Origin: SZUA-309 sp965232595 | GTDB taxonomy: Bacteria > Pseudomonadota > Gammaproteobacteria > Pseudomonadales > Azotimanducaceae | NCBI GenBank assembly: GCA_965232595.1 | Contig: OZ246983.1 | Span: 3,968,001 to 4,032,000 of the forward strand | Length of the DNA stretch: 64,000 nucleotides | Direction: 5' to 3' | In this document: piece after piece, positions 15,789 through 25,394 of the stretch | Layout: every line of letters begins with the position of its first letter | Numbering within the stretch: position 1 is the first letter of the stretch | Notes under the pieces: generated by a model | What the model was told of the DNA's origin: nothing | Databases searched by the model: none | The model's input: the letters and a program-made list of their open reading frames with translations, nothing else | Made by a program: the position numbers and the translations under genes

Positions 15789-17570
15789 ATGAGTGAAGGA
15801 AAACCGCTCGGCATCACTGAGCTGGTCCTGAGGGACGCCCACCAGAGCCTGCTGGCAACACGGATGCGCATCGAAGACATGCTGCCGATTGCCCCCAAGC
15901 TCGATCAGGTCGGCTTCTGGTCCATGGAATCCTGGGGCGGCGCAACCTTCGATGCCTGCATCCGCTACCTGGGTGAGGATCCCTGGGAGCGGATTCGGCT
16001 CCTGAAGGCGGCGATGCCGAACACGCCCCAGCAGATGCTGTTCCGGGGCCAGAACATTCTCGGCTATCGGCACTACGCGGACGACGTGGTGCGCAAGTTC
16101 GTCGAGCGGGCAGCCATCAATGGGGTGGACGTGTTCCGGATCTTCGATGCCATGAACGACATGCGCAATCTGAAGACAGCCATCGCCGCAACGATCGAGG
16201 TGGGTAAACATGCCCAAGGCACCATCTCGTACACCGTGTCACCCGTTCACACCATGGATCTCTGGCTGGACCTGGCCAAAGAGATCGAAGACATGGGTGC
16301 GCATTCAATCTGCATCAAGGACATGGCAGGCCTGCTCAAGCCGTACGACGCGTTCGAACTGGTGAGCCGCCTGAAGAACGAAACCAGCATGCCGGTGCAC
16401 ATGCAGTGCCACGCGACCACGGGCATGTCCACGGCCACCTACCTGAAGGCGATCGAAGCCGGCATCGACAATGTCGATACCGCCGTCAGCTCGATGAGCA
16501 TGACTTACGGCCATTCGGCCACCGAGTCGCTGGTGGCCATCCTGAACGAGACGGATCGCTCCACCGGCCTGGATATCAACCTGCTCGAAGAGATCGCCGC
16601 TTACTTCCGCGAGGTCCGCAAGAAGTACGCGAAGTTCGAGGGCTCGCTGAGAGGCGTCGACTCGCGGATTCTCGTTGCCCAGGTGCCGGGCGGCATGTTG
16701 ACCAACCTGGAGAATCAGCTACGGGAGCAGAACGCGACTGACAAGCTCGACGACGTTCTGGAGGAAATCCCGCGGGTCCGGGAAGACCTTGGCATGATCC
16801 CGCTGGTAACCCCTACCTCGCAGATCGTCGGTACCCAGTCGGTCATCAACGTGCTGACCGGCGAGCGCTACCAGAACATCACCAAAGAAACTGCCGGCGT
16901 GCTGAAAGGGGAGTATGGCGCTACCCCGGCGCCACGCAACGCCGAGCTCCAGGCCCGGGTACTGGATGGCGCCCCGGAGATTACCGGTCGTCCCGCGGAC
17001 GCGTTGGACGACGAGATGGACTCGCTGACCGCGGAGCTGAATAAGCTTGCGGCGGAAAAGTCGTTCAGCCTCTGCGAGGAGACGGTGGACGACGTGCTGA
17101 CCTACGCGCTGTTCGCTCAGACCGCGCTGAAGTTTCTCGAGAACCGGGGTAACCCGGATGCATTCGAACCGGCACCCGGCTCCGAACCGGAAGCCCCAAC
17201 GGCGGCGGCACCTGTCGCCGGCGCGACAGCCAGCGCCGGGGTTTACGACGTCCGCGTCAACGGCAAGTCGTTCACCGTGGAAGTGGCCGAGAGCGGTCAG
17301 CTGGCAAGCGTTCAGCCGGCAGCGCCTACCGCCGCAGCACCGGCTGCCGTTGGATCCGGCGAGCCGGTGCCCGCGGCGCTTGCCGGCAACGTCTTCAAGG
17401 TGCTGGTCGGCGTCGGCGATACCGTCAGCGAGGGGCAACCGGTGCTGGTGGTGGAAGCCATGAAGATGGAAACGGAAGTTGCCGCGCCCCGGGCCGGTGC
17501 GGTCACCGCCATCCACGTCAGCGAAGGGGATGCGGTTGCCGTTGGTGATCCCCTGCTCAGCATCGGCTGA
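15789..17570 (+). CDS. oadA: oxaloacetate decarboxylase, alpha subunit (biotin-dependent carboxyltransferase)
   Basis: A 593-residue subunit. The carboxyltransferase domain (about 5-270) begins ELVLRDAHQSL and contains the metal-binding MQCHATTGMS and the CIKDMAG lysine. The conserved PYC/OADA domain follows, then an Ala/Pro linker (about 465-520) and a C-terminal biotinyl domain with EAMKMET. It transfers the carboxyl of oxaloacetate to biotin, giving pyruvate. A typical RBS precedes the ATG. It lies in the oadG-oadA-oadB operon. Confidence 0.95.
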   Translation: MSEGKPLGITELVLRDAHQSLLATRMRIEDMLPIAPKLDQVGFWSMESWGGATFDACIRYLGEDPWERIRLLKAAMPNTPQQMLFRGQNILGYRHYADDVVRKFVERAAINGVDVFRIFDAMNDMRNLKTAIAATIEVGKHAQGTISYTVSPVHTMDLWLDLAKEIEDMGAHSICIKDMAGLLKPYDAFELVSRLKNETSMPVHMQCHATTGMSTATYLKAIEAGIDNVDTAVSSMSMTYGHSATESLVAILNETDRSTGLDINLLEEIAAYFREVRKKYAKFEGSLRGVDSRILVAQVPGGMLTNLENQLREQNATDKLDDVLEEIPRVREDLGMIPLVTPTSQIVGTQSVINVLTGERYQNITKETAGVLKGEYGATPAPRNAELQARVLDGAPEITGRPADALDDEMDSLTAELNKLAAEKSFSLCEETVDDVLTYALFAQTALKFLENRGNPDAFEPAPGSEPEAPTAAAPVAGATASAGVYDVRVNGKSFTVEVAESGQLASVQPAAPTAAAPAAVGSGEPVPAALAGNVFKVLVGVGDTVSEGQPVLVVEAMKMETEVAAPRAGAVTAIHVSEGDAVAVGDPLLSIG

Positions 17571-17573
17571 CCG

Positions 17574-18704
17574 TTGGAGCTCATAGCGGAAATCTGGCGG
17601 GGCTCCGGTCTCTATCAGCTCACTCCCGGTCAGGGGGTGATGATTCTGGTCGGCTTGGCGCTGCTGTATCTGGCGATTGTCAAAAAGTTCGAACCGCTGC
17701 TGCTCGTTACCATCGGCTTCGGCGGCATTCTCGCCAACATTCCCGGGGTCGAGATCGCGACCGGGGACGGCCTGCTGCACCTCGTCTACATGGTCGGTAT
17801 CGAAACCGGTGCCTTCCCGCTGATCATCTTCATGGGCGTCGGGGCGATGACGGACTTCGGCCCGCTGCTTGCGAACCCGAAGACCTTGTTTCTCGGCGCC
17901 GCGGCTCAGTTCGGGATTTTCGCGACGCTGCTCGGCGCTCTCGGCCTCACCGCAGCCGGCCTGTTTGATTTCAGCATTCAGGAAGCGGCCGCCATCGGCA
18001 TCATCGGCGGGGCCGACGGCCCGACGGCCATCTACGTGGCGGGCATGCTGGCGCCTGACCTGCTGGGCGCCATCGCCGTTGCTGCCTATTCCTACATGGC
18101 GCTGGTGCCGTTGATCCAGCCGCCGATCATGAAGCTGCTGACGAGCGAGGAAGAGCGGCGGATCGAGATGGTTCAGCTGCGTGAAGTGTCGCGCACGGAA
18201 CGGATTCTGTTCCCGCTGCTGCTGCTTCTGCTGGTGGCGCTGCTGCTGCCGTCGGCTGCGCCGTTGCTCGGCATGTTCTGCTTCGGCAACCTGATGAAAG
18301 AGTGCGGCGTGGTCGACAGGCTGTCCGACACTACGCAGAACGCGCTGATCAACATCGTCACCATCTTTCTCGGCCTCGCCGTTGGCTCGAAGCTGAGCGC
18401 CGATCAGTTTCTGCAGGGGAGCACCCTGGGCATCCTGCTGCTCGGCATGGTGGCGTTTGCCATCGGCACGGCTAGCGGCGTGCTGATGGCCAAGCTGATG
18501 AACCGGCTTTCCGCAACGCCCATCAACCCGCTCATTGGCGCGGCCGGCGTGTCAGCGGTACCGATGGCGGCCCGGGTGGCGAACCGGGTCGGTCTCGAAG
18601 CGAATCCGCACAACTACCTCTTAATGCACGCGATGGGGCCGAACGTGGCCGGTGTGATCGGCTCGGCCGTGGCTGCCGGCATCATGATCATGTTCACGTC
18701 CTGA
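17574..18704 (+). CDS. oadB: oxaloacetate decarboxylase, sodium-pumping beta subunit
   Basis: A 376-residue integral membrane subunit with about nine helices. It decarboxylates carboxybiotin and exports Na+. The family motif GGADGPTAIYVA, with the Na+-coordinating Asp, and the NPLIGAAGVSAVPMAARVA region are present. The start is TTG, three bases after the oadA stop. The complex would couple pyruvate formation to a sodium gradient, which fits a marine bacterium. Confidence 0.94.
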   Translation: MELIAEIWRGSGLYQLTPGQGVMILVGLALLYLAIVKKFEPLLLVTIGFGGILANIPGVEIATGDGLLHLVYMVGIETGAFPLIIFMGVGAMTDFGPLLANPKTLFLGAAAQFGIFATLLGALGLTAAGLFDFSIQEAAAIGIIGGADGPTAIYVAGMLAPDLLGAIAVAAYSYMALVPLIQPPIMKLLTSEEERRIEMVQLREVSRTERILFPLLLLLLVALLLPSAAPLLGMFCFGNLMKECGVVDRLSDTTQNALINIVTIFLGLAVGSKLSADQFLQGSTLGILLLGMVAFAIGTASGVLMAKLMNRLSATPINPLIGAAGVSAVPMAARVANRVGLEANPHNYLLMHAMGPNVAGVIGSAVAAGIMIMFTS

Positions 18705-18738
18705 CGGCGGGATCGGTCGAACTCACAGCTTCCGCTTT

Positions 18739-18870
18739 CTAGACGTGATCGAGCCCGCGCTTCTGCACTTCCGCGCGAACGGCCGTCAGCCACTCGTGGA
18801 CGCGAAGGAACTCGCGGTTGATGCGCTCGTAGAGACGCACGAGTTGCTCATCCGAGAGGAATTTCATCAT
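18739..18870 (-). CDS. 43-residue helical small protein
   Basis: A short open frame in the oadB to 19064 gap. It opens with two consecutive ATG codons preceded by AGG, and encodes a charged, amphipathic helix (for example FLSDEQLVRLYERINREFLR) ending in a TAG. Composition and RBS look coding. No membrane helix, signal or known motif is present. It is transcribed against its neighbours, from its own promoter. I do not recognise a family. The remainder of this 360-bp gap shows only AT-rich promoter-like sequence before 19064. Confidence 0.5.
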   Translation of the reverse strand: MMKFLSDEQLVRLYERINREFLRVHEWLTAVRAEVQKRGLDHV

Positions 18871-19063
18871 GCACCTGGATGGGTTAATCAGTTGCTGAGC
18901 AGTGTTTCATCGATGTGAGCGGCGGGTGGTGCCGTCGCGGCCAACTTCCGGTCCAGCCCGACTCCGTAGATTTACCTGCCAAACAGCTGATCCGGGCGTT
19001 CACTTCTAGAGCTAACCTGTTAAAATGCCGTGTTTTTCTCACCTCCAAAAACTCGGGAAGCTC

Positions 19064-22000
19064 ATGCTCCGTCGACCCCTTACGACTGGTCTTGGCTTGC
19101 TCGTACTGCTGCTTGCTGGCGCTCTGCACGCAGCGGACGAGTATTGGGTAACTGTCGGTAGCTACCGCACCTTCGATAGCGCGGAAACCGCCCGCGCAGA
19201 AGCCAGCGAGCAACTGCCCGAATCTTTCGGCGTTTCTGAAGTGCAGCTGGACTCCGGTCTCTGGTACCGGGTGCTGGCAGGGCCTTATCTCACTCAGGAG
19301 ATCGCCATGCACATTCGCGACGAAGCGGTGCGCAGCGGTTTCAGCAATGCCTGGGTGCTGGCCATGACGCCCGAGTTCGTCTCCGAGCCTGCTGCAGCCT
19401 ACGCGGACGATGCCTATCGCTACGAGACGTATTCTGACGAGAGCCACGATACGAGCCTGGACGACAGCTACTCCACCGATCGCTTCGAGTCCGAAGGCTC
19501 CCGCTACAGCGTGCCGGACTCCGAGCCGGCAGACATCCCCGGCTTCAACGCGCCGATCCGCGAGGAGCGGGATAAGGAACACAAGCTCATCTCCGAGCCG
19601 CCTGCGGACTATCGTCTGCATCAGCTGAATCGTGATCAGGCCGCGATTGACTGGTCGAGCCCGTTCCTGCTGGCCAGCAACGAAGCCCATGTCACTGCTG
19701 CGGCGCTGGCCGCGCTTGCCGCTCAGCCGGAAATCGTGGCGGCGGATGCCGACATCGCCGCACCGCTGGCGCCCATTACCGTTGATGTTGCTGCAGATGA
19801 GCCGCTGGTGCTGCAGCAGTGGGAGCACAAACAGGCCGACGTGAAGATCGATGGCCGGCTCGACGAGACCGCCTGGCAGCACGCGATGGCCATCCGCCAG
19901 CTCAAGGTGACCGAGCCCGATACCCTGGTTGCCCCGAGGTACGACACCGAGGTGCGGATCTTCTACACGGAGCGGGGCGTCTACGTTTCCTTCGACATGG
20001 AGCAACCGGCGGATACGCTGGTGCGCAGGCTCTCTTCCAGAGACAACCGGGACGTGCAGCGTGACTACGTATCGTTCACCCTCGACACTTCCGGCTCGGC
20101 GCGGTATGCCTACTGGATGACCCTGGCCCTGGGCGATACGCAGATGGACGGCACCGCGCTGCCGGAGCGTCAGTTCTCATCGAACTGGGACGGTGCCTGG
20201 TGGGGAGCCACCGCGGAGACCGAGCGGGGCTGGTCGGCAGAGTTCTTCGTTCCCTGGTCGCAGATGAGCATGCCCAAGCAGGAGGCTGACGGCCGTCGGC
20301 AGATGGGCTTTTACAGCGCCCGCGTGGTTGCCCATCTGGATGAGCGCTGGGCCTGGCCGGCACTGCCTCAGTCGCAGCCTAAGTTCATGAGCTCGTTCCA
20401 GTCGCTGGAGCTGGCCAACGTCAATCCGCGCCAGCAGTGGAGCCTCTTTCCCTACGCCTCCGGTACCAGCGATATCGTCGGCGATGAGACGGACTTCAAG
20501 GCCGGCCTCGATGTGTTCTGGCGGCCGTCGACCAACACCCAGCTCACCGCCACGGTGAACCCGGACTTTGGCACGGTCGAGTCGGATGAGGTGGTGGTGA
20601 ACCTCACCGCGTTCGAGGTGTTCTTCCCGGAGAAGCGGCTGTTCTTCCTCGAAGGCAGGGAGATTTTCGAAGCCACGCCGCGCACCCGCAGCTGGGAGCC
20701 GGTGACCCTGCTCAACACCCGACGGATTGGTGGCAGCCCGCGCCTTTCCGAAGCGGACGAGGACGAGGACATCCCGATTGAGGAAAGTGGCCAACCGTCG
20801 GAGCTCTACGGCGCCGGCAAGGTGACCGGTCAGGTGGGCGGCGTGCGCTATGGGCTGATGGCCGCAGCAGAGCAGGACACCACGCTGGCGAATGAGGACG
20901 GTGACCCGGTAGATGCGTTCGGCCGCGACTTCGCGGTTGCCCGGGTGCTCTACGAGAACAACGACGGCGGCGCCTATCGTGCGCTCGGCGCCATGGGTAC
21001 CTTCACCACCCATCCGGACGAAGACGCCACCACCGCGGGCCTCGACTATCACTACCTGTCCGGCTCCGGCGCTTGGAAGCTGGACGGTCAGTTCCTGTAC
21101 TCGGATCTGGATCTCGAAGGCACCGGTGCCGGCGGCTTCATGGATCTGGAGTACGCGCCGCGTCAGGGGATGAAGTACAAGTTCGCCTACACCCACTTCG
21201 ACCGCGGCCTCGATCTGAACGACGCCGGCTTCCTGCGCCGCAACGACATCACCGGCGGCCGGATCGCCACCGAGTGGATCAAATCGGGCTTCGAGCGCTT
21301 CCGCGATCTGGAGGTGGAGACGTTCATCCGCTACGAGGAAAACCTGGACGGCTACGCCATCCGCAGCGGCATCGGTGGGGAAGGTGAGTTCACGTTGAAC
21401 AACCTGCACGAGCTGGAGCTGAAGCTGCGCTACTTCCCTGAGCGCTACGACGACCGTAACAGCTTCGGCAACGGCACCTACAAGATCAACGACCGGCCCT
21501 CCGTCGAGGTCGGCTACAACACCGATGAGGCGAAAGCGTTCAGCGGCTGGGCGTTTTCGAAGTGGGAGGGCGACGGCGTGGACGGTCAGGTGCTCTCCAG
21601 CGGCCTTGGCGTCACCTGGCGGCCGGTTGACCGGCTGAGCCTGCAGGTCGGCACCAAGTATCTGGTTCGCGATGGCTGGCTGCTGCACAACGAGGACCGG
21701 TTCATGACCGCTTTCGATGCCGAAGAGTGGCAGCCGGAACTGAAGATGGACTTCTTCCTGAGCGCCCGTCAGGAGCTGCGCCTGAAGCTGCAGTGGGTTG
21801 GGATCAAGGCGTTCGAAGACAAGTTCTACGAGATCCCGGAAATCCCGGGTGACCTCGAAGAGATCGACAAGCCCACCGAAGCGTCCGAGGATTTCAGCAT
21901 CTCCAGCATGAATTTCCAGATCCGTTATCGCTGGCAGATCGCACCGCTGTCCGACGTGTTCCTCGTCTACACCAGGAACGGGCTCGACGACACCACGGAT

Positions 22001-22090
22001 GCCAGCTTCCGGCGGCTGTTCCAGAACGCCTGGGAAGATCCGCTCGGCGAGCAGCTGGTGCTGAAGGTCAGGTACCGGGTCGGTACCTGA
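19064..22090 (+). CDS. SPOR + CBM9-like + DUF5916 outer-membrane beta-barrel protein
   Basis: A 1008-residue exported protein. Signal peptide at about 1-24 (TGLGLLVLLLAGALHA). A SPOR-like domain occupies about 25-105 (YWVTVGSYRTF, RVLAGPYL). An acidic linker is followed by a CBM9/DOMON-like sandwich from about 251 (VKIDGRLDETAW) to 455, then a DUF5916 beta-barrel (VNPDFGTVESDEVVVNLTAFE, FPEKRLFFLEGREIFE) with alternating aromatic strands to the end. DUF5916 proteins are outer-membrane proteins of unclear substrate. The added SPOR-like domain would bind peptidoglycan or act as a protein module. The start at 19064 gives the signal peptide and has GGGAAG upstream. Confidence 0.85.
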   Translation: MLRRPLTTGLGLLVLLLAGALHAADEYWVTVGSYRTFDSAETARAEASEQLPESFGVSEVQLDSGLWYRVLAGPYLTQEIAMHIRDEAVRSGFSNAWVLAMTPEFVSEPAAAYADDAYRYETYSDESHDTSLDDSYSTDRFESEGSRYSVPDSEPADIPGFNAPIREERDKEHKLISEPPADYRLHQLNRDQAAIDWSSPFLLASNEAHVTAAALAALAAQPEIVAADADIAAPLAPITVDVAADEPLVLQQWEHKQADVKIDGRLDETAWQHAMAIRQLKVTEPDTLVAPRYDTEVRIFYTERGVYVSFDMEQPADTLVRRLSSRDNRDVQRDYVSFTLDTSGSARYAYWMTLALGDTQMDGTALPERQFSSNWDGAWWGATAETERGWSAEFFVPWSQMSMPKQEADGRRQMGFYSARVVAHLDERWAWPALPQSQPKFMSSFQSLELANVNPRQQWSLFPYASGTSDIVGDETDFKAGLDVFWRPSTNTQLTATVNPDFGTVESDEVVVNLTAFEVFFPEKRLFFLEGREIFEATPRTRSWEPVTLLNTRRIGGSPRLSEADEDEDIPIEESGQPSELYGAGKVTGQVGGVRYGLMAAAEQDTTLANEDGDPVDAFGRDFAVARVLYENNDGGAYRALGAMGTFTTHPDEDATTAGLDYHYLSGSGAWKLDGQFLYSDLDLEGTGAGGFMDLEYAPRQGMKYKFAYTHFDRGLDLNDAGFLRRNDITGGRIATEWIKSGFERFRDLEVETFIRYEENLDGYAIRSGIGGEGEFTLNNLHELELKLRYFPERYDDRNSFGNGTYKINDRPSVEVGYNTDEAKAFSGWAFSKWEGDGVDGQVLSSGLGVTWRPVDRLSLQVGTKYLVRDGWLLHNEDRFMTAFDAEEWQPELKMDFFLSARQELRLKLQWVGIKAFEDKFYEIPEIPGDLEEIDKPTEASEDFSISSMNFQIRYRWQIAPLSDVFLVYTRNGLDDTTDASFRRLFQNAWEDPLGEQLVLKVRYRVGT

Positions 22091-22154
22091 TCCGGTCGGT
22101 CATCCCCTGATCACGCTGGACTGACCTCGCTCCAGAGGTTAGCGTTCCTCCTTC

Positions 22155-22231
22155 GCCCCGGTGGCACAACTGGATAGCGCGGCCGCCTCCTAAGCGGCAG
22201 GTTGCAGGTTCGATTCCTGCCCGGGGCGCCA
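22155..22231 (+). tRNA. tRNA-Arg (anticodon CCT)
   Basis: A complete 77-nt cloverleaf. The acceptor GCCCCGG pairs with CCGGGGC; the anticodon arm GCCGC/GCGGC encloses CTCCTAA with anticodon CCT; the T arm GCAGG/CCTGC encloses TTCGATT; discriminator G is followed by an encoded CCA. It decodes AGG codons. Confidence 0.97.
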
Positions 22232-22317
22232 ATACTTCAGCCTGTGAGCAGACGTACATTTACACCGCCTCAGCGTGGGATTAGGGTGATCTAACCGCTG
22301 GCTTGACGTTGCAGGGC

Positions 22318-24735
22318 ATGGAAAGACCCGCAGTCTACGACGGCAACGAACAGGATAGGACGGTCGGGGCGAACCTCCGATATCGGGCATTCATCAGCTA
22401 CAGCCACGCTGACAGTCGTGCTGCGTCCTGGTTGCACAGAAAACTGGAAAGCTACACGCCGCCAAAATCGGTGCTCAGCACGCTGCCCGAGGGTCGTTCC
22501 CGACTCGCGCCCATCTTTCTGGACCGTGACGAGCTGCAGACTGCCGGCAACCTGAGCGACGTCATCACCGCAGCTCTGGACGAGGCTGAGTTTCTGGTGG
22601 TGCTGTGCTCCCCAGCCGCGGCGGAATCCCGCTGGGTCAACGAAGAGGTTCTCTACTTCAGGCGCTCAGGCCGGGCTGACCGTATTCTCTGTGTGCTTGT
22701 GGAAGGTGATCCCGGGCAGCCGTCGACCATCTTTCCGGAGGCCTGCCTGTTCCAGCTTGCGGCGGACGGTACGCTCGATCGGGATGCACCCCTGGAACCG
22801 ATGGCGGCAGACCTCCGGCCGGGAGAGGACCGACAGCGGGCGATGGTCAAGGTGGCGGCGACCCTGCTCGGTGTTCGCTTCGACGACCTCATGCAGCGGG
22901 AGGCGCACCGGCGTCAGCGCTTTCTGGTCAAGGTTGCGACCGGTGCATCGATCGGCATGCTGGTGACTCTCGGCCTCGCGGTCTTCGCCTTTGTGCAGCG
23001 TGACGAAGCGGAGCTGCAGCGGCAGATTGCCGAACGGGAAGCTGCAACAGCCAGCCGGGTCACCCGCACTTTAACCACGCTCATCCAGGAGACCTTCACC
23101 GAGCTGGTTCGTGCAAGCGCCAGCGAAAACCAGGATGGCCCTAACCGGTTCATCCGTTCGGCGCTCGCGAACACCGTCCAGGTGGTGAACGAGCAGCTTG
23201 CCACAGAATCTGATGCCAGCGCCGAAGCGCTCAACGTCCAGGCGGCAATCGAACAGCTGTTGGGTAACGTGAACGAGGCAGAGACCATCTGGCTGAAAGC
23301 GCTCGTGGCGGCAGACCCGCACAGCCAGGCAGAGCTGCTGTTCGAAATCCAGCTCAGCCTGGCGGAGCTCTACAGCCTCAGAAACGAGCCGGCGCGCGGC
23401 GTACCGCTCATCGAAGCAGCGGGTGAGATCCTCGCCACCAGCACCGTCGCGGAGGATCAGCAGCTCATCTATCTGCTGACCCGGGCGGGAAACATCAGTG
23501 CGCAGGGCTACTATGACGTTGCGGACGAGCGTTACGAGGAAGTCATCGCCTTTCTCGAAACCCGGGAGGAGCTGTCCACGTCACGACGACTGGATGCCTA
23601 CAACCGTCTGAGCGTGCACTACAACACCCAGAAACGCCTCGATCAGGCGCTGCGCTGGGCAAACGAGGCCATCGAACTGGCGGAAGCCACCCTGCCGGAA
23701 GACTCCTACGAACTCATCGCCCCTCACAATGCTGCCGGTTGGGCCTATCGTTCCAAACGCGAGTTTGAAAAATCCCGTCTGCACCTTCAGAAAGCGCTGG
23801 ATCTGGCCAGAGCAAATTTCGGTTCCAAGCATCCCCAGGTATCCGATGCTCACAATGCCATGGGCGGCATAGCCTACAGTCAGCTCGATATGGCGGAAGC
23901 CGCCAGGCATTTTCGGGCGAGCCTGGACATCACCTCCGGACTTTACGGCGAGGAACATATCAAGGTGGCCGGCGCGCACTCGAATCTCGCCACCGCGCTG
24001 TTCGACAGCGGGCAGGTTCGGGAATCCCTGGACCACTACGTAACCAGCATCGACATCGCCAGGGCATTGGGCGATCGCGGTGGCCGGGCGCTGGCGCTCG
24101 TGCTGCGCAACAAGGGGCGGGTCGAGGAGTCGCTTGGCCACTGGGAGGAGGCGGAACAGGCCTATCGGGAAGCCGTAGATGTGCGAAACCGACTGTTTGG
24201 TGCAGACAGTCAGGTGACACACGAAGCGATGATCCACCTGTCGAACCTGCTCAGCCGTCGCGGCCGGCACGAGGAAGCGGCCGAAGTTTTCGATCAGGCA
24301 ATGGCTGCCATGGGCGAAGGCACACCGGCAGACGACCCTGGCCTGATCAGCTGGAGTTATCTCGGCTGGCGGGTAGCGCTGGCAGCGGGCGAGGTGGCGA
24401 AAGCGCGGCAGCTTCTCGAGGCCCTCGTCGTCGACTCTGGCGAACGTCGCAGCTACCGCTACATCGGCGATACCCGCACGCTGTCAGAGCTCGCCTGGCT
24501 CTGCCTGCAGATCGGCGAGCTGGAATGCGCCAAGGCGAGCTGGGAGCAGGGTCTGGCGGGGCTGGCCAGCGCGCCGGGGCATCCGGAAGCGCTGTTCCAT
24601 GCAGCGGTGGGAGCTGCGCTGCAGAAACGTCAGGGGAATACGGAGGCTGCAGCGCTGGAAGTGGGTCGGGTCCGCGGCGAGGTTCAGGTGCGCTATCCCG
24701 CGCGGACCGATCTGCTGGCCATCCTCGACAACTGA
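22318..24735 (+). CDS. TIR-domain protein with membrane helix and TPR repeats
   Basis: About 805 residues. A TIR domain lies at about 20-150 (YRAFISYSHAD, IFLDRDEL, EFLVVLCSPAAAESRWVNEE, the last including a Glu where TIR NADases keep their catalytic residue). A transmembrane helix lies at about 203-225, then coiled coil, then a long array of about ten TPR-type helical repeats (about 285-780), including NxxA.AY.....F..A...L. A bacterial TIR-TPR protein may sense or hydrolyse NAD+, or act in protein assembly. The ATG at 22318 is favoured over a TTG at 22303. It lies 87 bp from the tRNA-Arg gene. Confidence 0.85.
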   Translation: MERPAVYDGNEQDRTVGANLRYRAFISYSHADSRAASWLHRKLESYTPPKSVLSTLPEGRSRLAPIFLDRDELQTAGNLSDVITAALDEAEFLVVLCSPAAAESRWVNEEVLYFRRSGRADRILCVLVEGDPGQPSTIFPEACLFQLAADGTLDRDAPLEPMAADLRPGEDRQRAMVKVAATLLGVRFDDLMQREAHRRQRFLVKVATGASIGMLVTLGLAVFAFVQRDEAELQRQIAEREAATASRVTRTLTTLIQETFTELVRASASENQDGPNRFIRSALANTVQVVNEQLATESDASAEALNVQAAIEQLLGNVNEAETIWLKALVAADPHSQAELLFEIQLSLAELYSLRNEPARGVPLIEAAGEILATSTVAEDQQLIYLLTRAGNISAQGYYDVADERYEEVIAFLETREELSTSRRLDAYNRLSVHYNTQKRLDQALRWANEAIELAEATLPEDSYELIAPHNAAGWAYRSKREFEKSRLHLQKALDLARANFGSKHPQVSDAHNAMGGIAYSQLDMAEAARHFRASLDITSGLYGEEHIKVAGAHSNLATALFDSGQVRESLDHYVTSIDIARALGDRGGRALALVLRNKGRVEESLGHWEEAEQAYREAVDVRNRLFGADSQVTHEAMIHLSNLLSRRGRHEEAAEVFDQAMAAMGEGTPADDPGLISWSYLGWRVALAAGEVAKARQLLEALVVDSGERRSYRYIGDTRTLSELAWLCLQIGELECAKASWEQGLAGLASAPGHPEALFHAAVGAALQKRQGNTEAAALEVGRVRGEVQVRYPARTDLLAILDN

Positions 24736-24764
24736 TTGGAGCTTAGGAATCTAAGTTTCCGTCT

Positions 24765-25268
24765 CTAGGCTTCTGAGCCTTGTGCCGCTGGCTGTTGGCG
24801 ACCGGCAGCATTAGAAGTCGCCCCAGTTTCTTCGATACCCCGGTAGTACCAAACGAAAAGCTCCATAAAGAACAGAGTTGGCATAGCGAACTGCGATATG
24901 TACATGAACAGCATGCCGCCTGCGAGCAGACCAGCAAAGGCCGAACCAGGACCGCCTGCGAGGATGCCTTGCAGACTGATTAGCCTGGTTAAAACGTATG
25001 CGCTGGCGATTACCCAGAGCACGTTCATACAGAAGCTAAAGATCTTCGGTGGGTGCTCAACAAGCGCCTGTGGCAGAAAGCTCGTACCTTTTCGAATGCT
25101 ATCCACATGTCGCCATATGAAATACGCAGGGAGGAGCATGTATCCGATGTACAGAAGCAGTGTTGATGGATTGCTGAGAATGTAGGAACCCGTCGAGCCG
25201 CCTACGAGGGTCCAGGCCATCCCGATCGCAAAGCAAAACGTGAAGACTCTGTACATTAGAGTGTTCAT
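24765..25268 (-). CDS. four-helix membrane protein, unknown
   Basis: A 167-residue protein with predicted helices at about 7-23, 34-50, 73-95 and 107-132, and a soluble Ala/Gln-rich tail. The coding sequence is more AT-rich than its neighbours, suggesting later acquisition. The frame lies between the TIR-TPR gene, on which it converges, and the oxidoreductase gene, from which it diverges. I recognise no family. Confidence 0.7.
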   Translation of the reverse strand: MNTLMYRVFTFCFAIGMAWTLVGGSTGSYILSNPSTLLLYIGYMLLPAYFIWRHVDSIRKGTSFLPQALVEHPPKIFSFCMNVLWVIASAYVLTRLISLQGILAGGPGSAFAGLLAGGMLFMYISQFAMPTLFFMELFVWYYRGIEETGATSNAAGRQQPAAQGSEA

Positions 25269-25394
25269 GATGACATCTCCAAATCGAAACTGGATCTTCA
25301 GCCAACGGCGTTTGCAGATCCGTGTTCTGCGTCAACCTTCGAACTCCGCAGTGATCTGATATAGCCTGCGCGTTCTACAGATGGAGTGCGTGGC

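Noticed and set aside
20177..21688. 503-codon minus-strand frame
   Set aside because: Shadow of the DUF5916 protein gene; no recognisable motifs.
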